Shown one piece after another: positions 1 to 8,212 of a stretch of DNA of 64,000 nucleotides. Each line of letters starts with the position of its first letter. Position 1 is the stretch's first letter. The notes beneath the pieces were generated by a model, which was not told the origin of the DNA, did not search any database, and saw nothing but the letters and a program-made list of their open reading frames with translations. Source of the stretch: Bifidobacterium stellenboschense (GTDB lineage Bacteria; Actinomycetota; Actinomycetes; Actinomycetales; Bifidobacteriaceae); the NCBI RefSeq assembly GCF_000741785.1, contig NZ_JGZP01000010.1, forward strand, positions 1 through 64,000, written 5' to 3'. The translations under genes were made by a program, and so were the position numbers.

Positions 1-416
1 GACGCGACGAGGCGGCGCGGCTTGCCGGTCGCCGCCTCACTGCCGCCGCGCGACGCGTCCGTGCCACGGACGCCGTCGGAGTAGTCGTTGGCGAAGTTGA
101 CGGCGATCTGGAGGAACAGGGCGACGCCGACGCACAGGAGCGTCATGGCGACGAACCGGGCGAGCGCGCCATCGTAGGCGTACCAGGGGGCGAAGCACGG
201 CCCCTTGGCCATCTCCAGATCGGCCCAGACGCGATCGTCGATCGCGATGCAGCTGCGGGCGGCCGGCGCGTCGAGCAGCCGCCACGCGCAGGCGGCGCCG
301 ACCAGCACCGGCGCGATCGACGCGGGCAGCGTCTTCGGACGGATACCGGACAGCCACAGGCGCAGTGATGCATGTGCGTGGCTCGATGACACGCTACGCG
401 ATGATTCCCGATTCAT
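1..416 (-). CDS. menA: 1,4-dihydroxy-2-naphthoate polyprenyltransferase (MenA), 3' end cut by window edge
   Basis: Only the N-terminal ~138 residues lie in the window. They read MNRESSRS..., then a first hydrophobic segment starting at the GIRPKTLPAS motif, a second membrane segment, and NFANDYSDGVRGTD. That last stretch is the first Asp-rich prenyl-diphosphate-binding motif (NxxxDxxxD) of UbiA-family prenyltransferases, in the MenA form. MenA attaches a polyprenyl chain to DHNA in menaquinone synthesis at the membrane. The start is the ATG at 416-414, with GGGGGAT about 6 nt upstream as ribosome-binding site. The catalytic second Asp motif lies outside the window, so integrity cannot be judged. 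Another UbiA-family transferase is the only serious alternative. Confidence 0.82.
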   Translation of the reverse strand, partial: MNRESSRSVSSSHAHASLRLWLSGIRPKTLPASIAPVLVGAACAWRLLDAPAARSCIAIDDRVWADLEMAKGPCFAPWYAYDGALARFVAMTLLCVGVALFLQIAVNFANDYSDGVRGTDASRGGSEAATGKPRRLVA

Positions 417-442
417 GATGATCCCCCAATCAATATGAATTG

Positions 443-614
443 GCCCCCTCTGACGAGGGGGCTCCCGGCGCAGCCGGGTGGGGGAGAGACCACGGCCGCA
501 GGCCGCAGGAAATGGAATCGACCTACGGCCGATGCGATATTCCCGCGGCCTATGACCGCTCCTCTTCTCTCCCCCAGTCAGCCTTCGGCTGACAGCCCCC
601 TCGTCAGAGGGGGC
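443..614. repeat. Paired-stem intergenic repeat, copy 1
   Basis: The element is built as a large inverted repeat. The left half has stem GCCCCCTC/GAGGGGGC (443-462), stem CCCGGC/GCCGGG (464-478) and then TGGGGGAGAG. The right half mirrors it with CTCTCCCCCA (567-576), stem GTCAGCC/GGCTGAC (577-593) and stem GCCCCCTC/GAGGGGGC (595-614). About 80 nt of unrelated DNA lies between the halves. The same design recurs at 9362-9603, 13508-13843 and 49163-49270. It lies between the convergently placed 3' side of lysS and the menA start and could form strong RNA hairpins. Confidence 0.75.
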
Positions 615-628
615 TGAAAGTGATGCTA

Positions 629-2314
629 TCAGCCGACGAGCGGCTTGACGAGCGGGAAGGTGATGGTCTCGCGGATCGTCGCGCCGGTCAGGGCGATGAG
701 CAGTCGGTCGATGCCCATGCCCATGCCGCCGGCCGGCGGCATGCCGACGCCGAGCGCCTCGAGGAAGTCCTCGTCGATGTCGCACGCCTCCTCGTCGCCG
801 GCGAGCGCGTCCTTCGCCTGGGCGACGAATCGCTCGCGCTGCACGATCGGGTCGTTGAGCTCGGAGTAGCCGGTGGCCAGCTCGAAGCCGCGCACGTAGA
901 GGTCCCACTTCTCGACCACGCCCGGCTTGGAGCGGTGGCCCTTGACGAGCGGGGAGGTCTCGACCGGGAAGTCGCGCACGAAGGTCGGCTCGTAGAGCTT
1001 GTCCTCGTAGAAGTGCTCCCACAGGTGTTCGACGAGCTTGCCGTGGTTCTCGACCTCGTCGCGCTCGACGCCGAGCTTGTCGGCGATGGCGCCAAGGTGT
1101 TCGACGGAGGTGCCCGGGTGCTCGGGGCCGCCATTCGGGACGATCTCCTCGCCGAGTGCCTCGGACAGGGAGTCGTACATGCTGATCGTGCGCCATTCGC
1201 CGCCGAAGTCGTATTCGGTGCCGTCGAGCAGCGTCACCTTGTGCGAACCGTACACGTCCATCGCGGTCTTCTGCACGAGCTCCTTGACGAGCTGGCCGAT
1301 CGTGTTGTACGTGCCGTACGCCTGATACGCCTCGACCATCGTGAACTCGGGGGCGTGCGTGGCGTCGACGCCCTCGTTGCGGAAGTCGCGGTTGATCTCG
1401 AACACGCGGTCGATGCCGCCGACGAGGCACCGCTTGAGGAACAGTTCCGGCGCGATGCGCAGGTAGAGGTCCAGGTCGAACGCGTTCATGTGCGTGGTGA
1501 ACGGGCGGGCCGCGGCGCCGCCGTGCACGGTTTGCAGCATCGGGGTCTCGACCTCGATGAAGTCGTGGTTCGCGAACGTGTGGCGCAGCGAGGCGACCGC
1601 CTTGGAACGGTTGCGCACCATGTTGCGGATCTTCTCGTCCGCGATCATGCCGATGTACGGCTTGCGGGTGCGGGTGTCCTCGTTGAGCTCCTTGTGGAGG
1701 GCGGGCAGCGGCTGGAGCGCCTTGGCGGCGATCGCCCACTCGGTGGCGAAGACGGAGAGCTCGCCGGTCTTCGAGGAGATGACGCGGCCCTTCAGGTACA
1801 GGTGGTCGCCGAGGTCGACGAGCTGCTTGAACTGCTTGAGGGAGTCGGCGCCGATCTCCTTCTTGGAGATCATGCCCTGGATCTTCGTGCCGTCGCCGGC
1901 GGAGAGCTGCACGAAGTTGAGGCCGCCCGCGTTGCGGATGAACAGGACGCGGCCGGCGATGCCCACCATGTCCTCGGTCTCCTGGCCGGGTTCGAGCTTG
2001 CCGTCGTACTTGGCGCGCACGGATTCGATCGTGTCGGTCACATCGAGGTGGACCGGGTACGGGTTGACGCCGGATTCGAGCATCATCGCACGCTTGGCGA
2101 CGCGCATCTGCACCTGCTCGGGGTGGGCCAGCGGGCCGAACTCCTTGTTGGACGGGTCGACGGCCTCGTCCAGGGTGGCGCCACCCTTGATCTTCTCGCG
2201 GATGGTCTCATCCTGCTTGAGCAGCATCTCCGCGCGTTCCACCGTGGTCATCTGCGGGACGGCGTTCTCGACGTTCTCGTCCTCGTTCGCTTGGGATTCT
2301 TGGGTTTCACACAT
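629..2314 (-). CDS. lysS: Lysyl-tRNA synthetase, class II (LysS)
   Basis: A 561-residue cytoplasmic enzyme that charges tRNA-Lys. After an acidic N-terminal ~60 residues comes the OB-fold anticodon-binding domain (AGRVLFIRNAGG...). The class II catalytic core follows: motif 1 region HTFANHDFIEVETPML, motif 2 FEINRDFRNEGVDATHAPEF and motif 3 GMGIDRLLIALTG near the C-terminus. The reading frame stays open 57 codons further upstream, but that stretch runs antisense through the tRNA-Pro gene and is not coding. The ATG at 2314 has no Shine-Dalgarno. A TAGACT hexamer ends 8 nt before it, pointing to a leaderless message. Length matches the family. Confidence 0.95.
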   Translation of the reverse strand: MCETQESQANEDENVENAVPQMTTVERAEMLLKQDETIREKIKGGATLDEAVDPSNKEFGPLAHPEQVQMRVAKRAMMLESGVNPYPVHLDVTDTIESVRAKYDGKLEPGQETEDMVGIAGRVLFIRNAGGLNFVQLSAGDGTKIQGMISKKEIGADSLKQFKQLVDLGDHLYLKGRVISSKTGELSVFATEWAIAAKALQPLPALHKELNEDTRTRKPYIGMIADEKIRNMVRNRSKAVASLRHTFANHDFIEVETPMLQTVHGGAAARPFTTHMNAFDLDLYLRIAPELFLKRCLVGGIDRVFEINRDFRNEGVDATHAPEFTMVEAYQAYGTYNTIGQLVKELVQKTAMDVYGSHKVTLLDGTEYDFGGEWRTISMYDSLSEALGEEIVPNGGPEHPGTSVEHLGAIADKLGVERDEVENHGKLVEHLWEHFYEDKLYEPTFVRDFPVETSPLVKGHRSKPGVVEKWDLYVRGFELATGYSELNDPIVQRERFVAQAKDALAGDEEACDIDEDFLEALGVGMPPAGGMGMGIDRLLIALTGATIRETITFPLVKPLVG

Positions 2315-2322
2315 AGGCACAC

Positions 2323-2328
2323 AGTCTA
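2323..2328 (-). promoter_or_regulatory. -10 element of lysS (leaderless start)
   Basis: TAGACT on the minus strand is followed by 8 nt and then the lysS ATG. It fits the TAnnnT pattern seen before serS, pgm, truA, budA and the YwiC-like gene. No -35 match is visible at 16-18 nt. Confidence 0.5.
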
Positions 2329-2364
2329 GCGAGAAGGCGATACACGGCCGCGACACGCCGAGGT

Positions 2365-2392
2365 TTGCATCGCGAACTGAAGCATGTAATAT
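2365..2392 (+). promoter_or_regulatory. Promoter of tRNA-Pro
   Basis: TTGCAT (2365-2370), a 16-bp spacer and TAATAT (2387-2392) place the start of transcription about 10 nt before the mature tRNA. This is a good sigma-70-type match, divergent from lysS. Confidence 0.65.
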
Positions 2393-2408
2393 ATCCCCCG
2401 TTGCCAAA

Positions 2409-2482
<74 letters not shown>

Positions 2483-2489
2483 CAACTGA

Positions 2490-2524
2490 GGAACCGCTGA
2501 GAAATCAGCGGTTCCCTTTTTTTA
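2490..2524 (+). terminator. Rho-independent terminator of tRNA-Pro
   Basis: Stem GGAACCGCTGA/TCAGCGGTTCC (11 bp, loop GAAA) is followed directly by a run of eight T. It is the clearest intrinsic terminator in the window. Confidence 0.9.
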
Positions 2525-2660
2525 TTCTCTTTGGGCGCGGTCCCTGGGTTATGGGTTATGGGTTAACGACCGTGACGGACGTGGGCCAACCGTCAACCAC
2601 GAAGGCCCGCCGCCCCGAAGACGCGAATCCGGTATGGGGTGAGGAGTAGCGTTGCGTATA

Positions 2661-2677
2661 ACGTTTGATGCAAACGT
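2661..2677. promoter_or_regulatory. Operator-like inverted repeat upstream of the MFS gene
   Basis: ACGTTTG-ATG-CAAACGT is a perfect 7-bp inverted repeat in an AT-rich patch 48 nt before the MFS start. TTGCGT (2653-2658) and TATTCA (2678-2683) flank it and could be promoter elements, though their spacing is long. The layout suggests a repressor site covering the promoter. No regulator gene is adjacent. Confidence 0.45.
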
Positions 2678-2724
2678 ATTCAGAAAACGTGTTTATCAAA
2701 CTTATTCGTACACCAAGGGGAATC

Positions 2725-4056
2725 ATGAAGAGAAGTCTGCTCGCGCTGGCAGCCGGGTCGTTCATCCTCGGCGCCGCCGAATTCGTGATGATGGGCATCC
2801 TGCCGCAGGCCGCGGCCGCCACCAACGTGGATATCCCGACCGCCGGTCACTACATCTCCTCCTACGCGCTCGGCGTGTGCTTCGGCACGCTGATGCTCGT
2901 CGTCGGCCGCAAGACCCCGCCGAAGCGGCTCATCATCCTGTTCATGGTCATCGCGTTCGTCGGCAACCTGCTCTCCGCGTTCGCCGTCAACGAGCCCATG
3001 CTGCTCGTCACGCGCTTCATCGCAGGGCTCCCGCACGGCGCGTTCTTCGGCACCGCCACATTCGTCGCCAAGACACTGGCCGACAAAGGCAAGGAGGCGC
3101 AATCCGTCTCGCTGATGGTGGCCGGACAGACCATCGCGAACATGCTCGGCGTTCCCGCCGGCACGCTGCTGGCCGAATTCCTCTCGTGGCGTCTGACGTT
3201 CGGCTTCCTCGCCGCATGGGCCGCGATGACGGTCGTCCTCGTGGCCGCCTGGGTCCCGGCCGTCGCACCGGTCAAAGACACCGGCATCAAGGGGCAGTTC
3301 CGCTTCCTTTCCAAGCCCGGCCCGTGGTTCATCATCGCGGCCATCTTCACCGGCAACGCGGGCGTGTTCTGCTGGTGGAGCTACGTCTCCCCGTGGCTGC
3401 AGAAGTCCGGCGGCTGGCAGTCCTCCCTGGTCCCGATGTTCATGATGCTTGCCGGTTTCGGCATGGTCCTCGGCGGACTGGCCGGCGGCTGGGTCACCGA
3501 CCACTGGCGTCACGCCGGCACCGCCGCGCTCGGCCAGTCGGTCTCCTGCCTCGGCCTGCTCATGGTGCTCGTCGTGCCGGGCAACCATGTCTCGACCACC
3601 ATCCTCACCTTCTGGATCGCGTTCGGCCTGTTCTTCGTCAACGCGCCCCAGCTGCTGCTCATGGCCGAAGCCGGTCAGGGCGGCGGCGAACTCATCGCCG
3701 GCGCCGCCGCGCAGATCGCGTTCAACTTCGGCAACGCCGTCGGTTCCGCGGTCGGCGGCATGACGCTCAACGCGTTGGCGATGAACTACCGGTTCACCGG
3801 TCTCGCCGGCCTGCCGCTCGGCATCCTCGGCGTCGCCCTGCTCGCCATCTACTCGTGGCGCTACGAGACCGACACCGACGCCATCCACCGTCTGCGTGAG
3901 ATCCACGTGTGCCGTGCGCGCGTGACGTGTGATTGCTCACACTTCACGGAAGTTCACCTCCCGTTCGTCCCCGTCGCCCACCCCGGCCATGTCGCGGCCG
4001 TAGCGTGGGCCGTGTCCGGCACGAATCCGATGTCATGGATGCTCCGACGGACATGA
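2725..4056 (+). CDS. MFS transporter, DHA1/AraJ-like exporter
   Basis: A 443-residue membrane protein. About twelve hydrophobic segments run from the N-terminus (SLLALAAGSFILGAAEFVMMG) to around residue 390. The N-terminal GAAEFVMMGILPQ and GRKTPPKRL stretches resemble the sugar-efflux/arabinose-exporter branch of DHA1 transporters, so small-molecule export is likely. The substrate is unknown. The ATG at 2725 follows AAGGGG with 4 nt spacing; an ATG at 2665 lies inside the promoter palindrome and was rejected. The last ~45 residues after YETDTDAIHRLREI are not membrane-like, are Cys/His-rich and run through a palindrome at 3927-3942 into the next gene, so a lost stop codon or late frameshift is possible. 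Confidence 0.85.
   Translation: MKRSLLALAAGSFILGAAEFVMMGILPQAAAATNVDIPTAGHYISSYALGVCFGTLMLVVGRKTPPKRLIILFMVIAFVGNLLSAFAVNEPMLLVTRFIAGLPHGAFFGTATFVAKTLADKGKEAQSVSLMVAGQTIANMLGVPAGTLLAEFLSWRLTFGFLAAWAAMTVVLVAAWVPAVAPVKDTGIKGQFRFLSKPGPWFIIAAIFTGNAGVFCWWSYVSPWLQKSGGWQSSLVPMFMMLAGFGMVLGGLAGGWVTDHWRHAGTAALGQSVSCLGLLMVLVVPGNHVSTTILTFWIAFGLFFVNAPQLLLMAEAGQGGGELIAGAAAQIAFNFGNAVGSAVGGMTLNALAMNYRFTGLAGLPLGILGVALLAIYSWRYETDTDAIHRLREIHVCRARVTCDCSHFTEVHLPFVPVAHPGHVAAVAWAVSGTNPMSWMLRRT
3927..3942. promoter_or_regulatory. Small palindrome at the MFS 3' end, before the phosphatase gene
   Basis: GTGTGA-TTGC-TCACAC is a perfect 6-bp inverted repeat 144 nt upstream of the chosen start of the next gene. It could be an operator for that gene. 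The MFS frame reads through it. Confidence 0.35.
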
Positions 4057-4070
4057 CGAAGGGAACCCAA

Positions 4071-7000
4071 GTGAAGCAAGTGAAGAGGAACACGCGTATC
4101 GCGACGAGACTGTTCGCCGCGATGGTCGCCGCGGCGACGCTGTCCGGCGTCGGCGTCGCGACGGCATCCGCGGACGAGACCGCGGCGCCCGCGAACGGCG
4201 CGGCGACCGCCGCGGCGAACGGCATCGCCGCGGGCGGCGCCTCCGACAAGTTCGACGCCGCGAAGTACGCGGCCACCAGCGAAGGCCGCTACGACGCCGC
4301 CACCGCCGGCGACGACGCGACCGTCTATTCCTACGGCGCCACGCGCGCCGCGAAACCGAATCTCGTCCAGCTGCTCGGCGAATACGACTCCTACTGGCAG
4401 CCGGCCACCGAGACCACGGGCGGCAAGGTCCTCAACAAGACCGTGCTCGACCATGACGACGATTTCGTCCAGAAGATCAACAACGCCGCGGCGGCGGGCG
4501 GCGACGGCACGGCCGCCACGCCGCAGCAGCAGCGCGCGCTCGTCGACGCCGACCTGAGCGCCGCCGAGACGCTGCCCGACTCGCTCGGCCCGGTCCTCGG
4601 CCAGTACTTCTCCGACGGACTCGCCGACGGCAGCCTGAACAAGGTGTCCGACGTCTTCAAATACGACACGATCTCCACCTCGACCGCGAAGAAGCACTTC
4701 CAGCATCCGCGTCCGTTCGAGGACCGCACGAACGGCGGCAAGAACGAGATCACCGACATCTCCGCGGGCATCAAGCGCGTGCCCGACTGGACCGACGCGC
4801 AGGGGAACACGCACTCCGCCGAATACGACGGCCTCGCCGGATCCGGCTCGTTCCCGTCCGGTCACACGACCGGCGCCTACTCGTGGGGCGTCGCGCTGGC
4901 CGGCATGTTCCCGCAGCTCGCGCCCGAGATCCTCGCCCGCACGTCCGAGGCGGGCAACAACCGCATCGTGCTCGGCGTCCACTACCCGCTCGACATCATG
5001 GGCGGCCGCATCGACGGCGAGGCCGCGAACGGCTACTACTGGAGCACCTACTACGACAAGTATGTGAAACCGGCCTCCGACCAGCTGCAGTCGTATCTGG
5101 CCGCCAAATGCGTGGCGGACGGCCACGCCACCAAGCAGGACTCCGACTACGCGACCGTGAGCGAGTGCGTCGACAATCTCGGCGCGAACGCCGCCAACGG
5201 CTACACGAACGGGTTCGTCGACGCGGTGAGCAAGGAGCCGGTCACCGACCGCGCCTCCGCGCTGCGCGTCTACAAGAACCGTCTGACCTACGGCTTCGCG
5301 AAGACCACCGCCGGCACCGCGTTCACCGCGCCGGAAGGCTCCGCCGACCTGCTGAAGATCGCCTACCCGAAGCTGCACCGCGACCAGCGTGAGGCGATCC
5401 TCGCGAAGACCGCGATCGACGGCGGCTACCCGCTCGACTCCACGTCCGCCGGCTGGCAGCGCCTCGACCTGGCCGCCGCGTTGAGCGCGAAGGTCACGCT
5501 GAACGAGAACGGCGACGTCGTCAAGGTCGAGCCGGGCGCGAGCGCGCCGAGCGTGATCGGCGAACAGTACGCCGACAACGGCGGCCACCCGGATTCCGAC
5601 GGCAACGGCGGCTCCACCAAGCCCGACCAGCCGGGCAAGGACGCCAAGCAGGTGACCGTGTTCGACATCACCGACTTCCACGGCCACATCGAGACCGGCC
5701 AGTGGGTCGAGGCGGCGTACAGGAAGCTCGCCGTCGACCACAACCCGGGCAACAGCGTGTTCGTCTCCAGCGGCGACCTCGTGGGCGCCTCCCCGTTCGA
5801 ATCCTCCTACTTCAAGGACAAGCCGACCCTTGAGATGGCGAAGGCGTGGGGCCTGAGCGTGAGCGCGCTGGGCAACCACGAGCTCGACAAGGGCACGGGC
5901 GACTTCAACGACCGCATCGCCGACCCGCGGTACGGCGTCGACTGGGTGGCCGCGAACATCTCCGGCGGCAAGCTCACCTCCAAGCGTCTCAAGCCGTACA
6001 CGATCAAGACGATCAACGGCAAGAAGGTCGCGTTCGTCGGCGCCATCACCGCCGACCTCAAGAACGTGGTCTCCCCCAGCGTCATGCAGGGCGTGAGCGT
6101 GACCGATCCGGTCCAGGCGGTCAACAAGGTCGCCGACCAGCTGTCCGACGGCGACCCGTCGAACGGCGAGGCGGACGCGGTCGTGGCCCTCATCCATGAG
6201 GACGGCGACACGATCCGCGACGACGGCGCCGGACTCGACGCCAACGTCGACCTCGTCTACGGCGGCCACAGCCACCGGAACGAGTACGGCTCCACCACGA
6301 AATCCGGCGCGCCGATCATCGAGGCCGGCAAGTACGGCCAGGACGCGGCCGCGCAGGACCTCTACATCGAAGGCACCGGCAAGGACGCGAAGGTCACCGT
6401 GCAGAACGCCTCGCAGTACGCCGTCACGTACGTGACGAACAAGAACGGCACCGCGCCGTCCAAGGGCTTCGAGGGCGACGACAACGGTCCGGCCGCGAAG
6501 GTCTACAAGCAGGCCCAGGCGGATTCCGCCGCGGCCGGCGAGAAGGTCATCGGCACCATCGACAAGTCCACGGACTTCGCGAAGGGCGACTGGTCGGCCG
6601 AGACCCAGCTCGGCACGCTCAACGCGGATGCGGCGCTCGAATCCGCGAAGAAGACGGAGGTCGGCAGGAACGCGACCATCGGCTTCATCAACCCGGGCGG
6701 CCTGCGCACCGACGACCTCGACTCTGACGGCGACAAGCAGATCACCGTCAAGGAGGCGTACAGCATGCTCCCGTTCGGCAACGACAACAGCGTGGTCGAC
6801 CTCACCGGCAAGCAGCTGAAGACCGTGCTCGCCCAGCAGTGGCAGGAGAAGGACGGCAAGTCCAACGTGGTGCGTCTCGGCATCTCGTCGAACGTGACGT
6901 TCACCTATACGCTGACTCCCGACGCGAACACCAAGGTGCCGGTCGCCACCGTCACCGACGTGTACGTCGACGGCAAGCAGATCAAGGACGACGACACGGT

Positions 7001-7712
7001 CACCGTGGCCGCCAACTCGTTCCTGCTCTCCGGCGGCGACGGGTTCACCGGATTCACCGCACAGGGCGCGCCGCGCCTCACCGGCACGGTCGACGTGCAG
7101 GGCCTCATCGACTACCTTGGCGCCCACCCGGATGTCAAGGGCGATGAGTCGCCCGCCGGCGTGCAGCTCAAGTCCTCGTCCGTCGAAGGCGGCAAGGTGA
7201 CGCTCACGTTCGGTTTGCCGGTGTACGCGCACGGCCCGAAGCCGCTCGCGCTCGGCCTGTACGTCAACGGCGTGGACTTCGGCGTCAACGAGCTCGGCTC
7301 GGCGAAGCCGTCCGAGTTCACGGTGACGAAGACGCTGACCGCCGACGAGCAGGCGAAGTTCGGCACCGCCATCACCTCGGTCTACCCGCAGATGCTCTAC
7401 ACGCAGGCCCAGATCGACGACGCCAAGAAGGCGCACGCCAACGGTGGCCAAGGCGGCCAGCCCGGTGGCCAAGGCGGCCAGGGCGGTGGCCAGGGCGGCC
7501 AGGGCGGCCAAGGCGACAATACGCCGCAGAACCCGACGCCCGGCAAGGGCAACGGCGGCACCGGCGCGAACGGCACCGGCAAGGGCAACGCCGCCAAGGG
7601 CAACGGCCTGTCCAACACCGGCGCGTCCGTGGCGGGCATCGTCGCGGTGGTCGTGCTGCTGGCCGCGGCCGGCGGCGTGACCGTCGCCGTGCGTCGCCGC
7701 CAGCAGCGCTGA
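4071..7712 (+). CDS. Wall-anchored PAP2 acid phosphatase fused to 5'-nucleotidase
   Basis: A 1213-residue exported protein. A signal peptide ends near ATASA. The first enzyme is a PAP2/class A acid phosphatase with KKHFQHPRP (~residue 210), SFPSGHTT (~262) and NRIVLGVHYPLD (~300), which match the three family motifs. The second, from about residue 529, is a UshA-type 5'-nucleotidase with metal-site motifs DFHGH, SGDLVGAS, GNHELD and GGHSH, followed by the substrate-binding C-terminal domain (to ~1010). A Gly/Gln-rich linker, LSNTG (~1179), a membrane helix and RRRQQR end the protein, as in sortase substrates. GTG 4071 has GAAGGGAA in front. ATG 4053, which overlaps the upstream TGA, is the alternative start. 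It probably strips phosphate from nucleotides and phosphoesters at the cell surface. Confidence 0.88.
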   Translation: MKQVKRNTRIATRLFAAMVAAATLSGVGVATASADETAAPANGAATAAANGIAAGGASDKFDAAKYAATSEGRYDAATAGDDATVYSYGATRAAKPNLVQLLGEYDSYWQPATETTGGKVLNKTVLDHDDDFVQKINNAAAAGGDGTAATPQQQRALVDADLSAAETLPDSLGPVLGQYFSDGLADGSLNKVSDVFKYDTISTSTAKKHFQHPRPFEDRTNGGKNEITDISAGIKRVPDWTDAQGNTHSAEYDGLAGSGSFPSGHTTGAYSWGVALAGMFPQLAPEILARTSEAGNNRIVLGVHYPLDIMGGRIDGEAANGYYWSTYYDKYVKPASDQLQSYLAAKCVADGHATKQDSDYATVSECVDNLGANAANGYTNGFVDAVSKEPVTDRASALRVYKNRLTYGFAKTTAGTAFTAPEGSADLLKIAYPKLHRDQREAILAKTAIDGGYPLDSTSAGWQRLDLAAALSAKVTLNENGDVVKVEPGASAPSVIGEQYADNGGHPDSDGNGGSTKPDQPGKDAKQVTVFDITDFHGHIETGQWVEAAYRKLAVDHNPGNSVFVSSGDLVGASPFESSYFKDKPTLEMAKAWGLSVSALGNHELDKGTGDFNDRIADPRYGVDWVAANISGGKLTSKRLKPYTIKTINGKKVAFVGAITADLKNVVSPSVMQGVSVTDPVQAVNKVADQLSDGDPSNGEADAVVALIHEDGDTIRDDGAGLDANVDLVYGGHSHRNEYGSTTKSGAPIIEAGKYGQDAAAQDLYIEGTGKDAKVTVQNASQYAVTYVTNKNGTAPSKGFEGDDNGPAAKVYKQAQADSAAAGEKVIGTIDKSTDFAKGDWSAETQLGTLNADAALESAKKTEVGRNATIGFINPGGLRTDDLDSDGDKQITVKEAYSMLPFGNDNSVVDLTGKQLKTVLAQQWQEKDGKSNVVRLGISSNVTFTYTLTPDANTKVPVATVTDVYVDGKQIKDDDTVTVAANSFLLSGGDGFTGFTAQGAPRLTGTVDVQGLIDYLGAHPDVKGDESPAGVQLKSSSVEGGKVTLTFGLPVYAHGPKPLALGLYVNGVDFGVNELGSAKPSEFTVTKTLTADEQAKFGTAITSVYPQMLYTQAQIDDAKKAHANGGQGGQPGGQGGQGGGQGGQGGQGDNTPQNPTPGKGNGGTGANGTGKGNAAKGNGLSNTGASVAGIVAVVVLLAAAGGVTVAVRRRQQR

Positions 7713-7713
7713 C

Positions 7714-7789
7714 ACCGAATCCGATGATTCGGTTCCGGCGTCCCAATCGGTGATTCGTTTCCGATGGGAACCAAATCACCGAACCGAAT
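7714..7789. repeat. Nested inverted repeats after the phosphatase stop codon
   Basis: ACCGAAT (7714-7720) pairs with ATTCGGT (7727-7733). A wider pair, ATTCGGTT (7727-7734) and AACCGAAT (7782-7789), encloses CGGTGATT (7748-7755) and AATCACCG (7774-7781). Alternative hairpins are therefore possible immediately downstream of the stop codon. Confidence 0.6.
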
Positions 7790-7841
7790 TCGGATCGGAT
7801 CCGCTGGCCGGGACCTTCCAAGGCCCGGACCACGATTCCCT

Positions 7842-7871
7842 GGAGAGCCCGCGCGGGGCTCTCCCCGTTTT
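7842..7871 (+). terminator. Terminator of the phosphatase/nucleotidase gene
   Basis: Stem GGAGAGCCC/GGGCTCTCC with a 5-nt loop is followed within 3 nt by TTTT. It lies 130 nt after the stop codon. Confidence 0.7.
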
Positions 7872-7885
7872 GCTTCCGTCCCGGA

Positions 7886-8068
7886 GTCCTGTTGTCGGGA
7901 AATCAGCCGCATGCTCCCGACAGCGGGACACTGAGCGGACGTAAGCGTCCCTGATTCCGGAGCAATGGTCCCGTTTCCCGACAATGGGACGCTGAGTCAC
8001 CGCCAGAGTCCCGTTGTCGGGAGCAATACGCTCGTTTCCCGACAACGGGACACCACAGCGGCGTATGT
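7886..8068. repeat. Three-unit 61-bp tandem array of palindromes
   Basis: Units start at 7886, 7947 and 8008. Each is a forward 15-mer GTCCCGTTGTCGGGA, 14 nt, the reverse 15-mer TCCCGACAACGGGAC, then 17 nt. The reverse copies lie at 7915, 7976 and 8037, exactly 61 bp apart. The forward copy in unit 2 is degenerate. Each 15-mer is itself a 5-bp hairpin. The array fills most of the 500-bp gap between the phosphatase and TPR genes. The rest of the gap holds the nested repeats, the terminator and the leader of the next gene. Confidence 0.8.
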
Positions 8069-8212
8069 CGCGGGAGCGTCGACAGCATCATCGCGGGACG
8101 GCAAGGACGCCCGGGAACTTTCGATGTAACGACACTCACAACGTACGTCGGGAACGGTCACAGTACGCTGGAAGGCAGTGACGAACGACATTCGCGATGG
8201 AGGGAACAATCG

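Noticed and set aside
620-2329. 569-residue open frame antisense to lysS
   Set aside because: Composition (Val/Leu/Asp/Glu/Arg/His-rich, no domain motifs) is typical of the antisense shadow of a high-GC gene; lysS on the other strand has complete synthetase motifs.
3954-7715. 1253-residue open frame antisense to the phosphatase/nucleotidase
   Set aside because: No recognisable motifs and repetitive Arg/Val/Asp composition; the plus-strand frame has two complete enzyme domains.
7886-8068. CRISPR-like array
   Set aside because: Repeats are 15-mers in alternating orientation with spacers of fixed 14 and 17 nt that themselves resemble one another; only three units and no cas genes.
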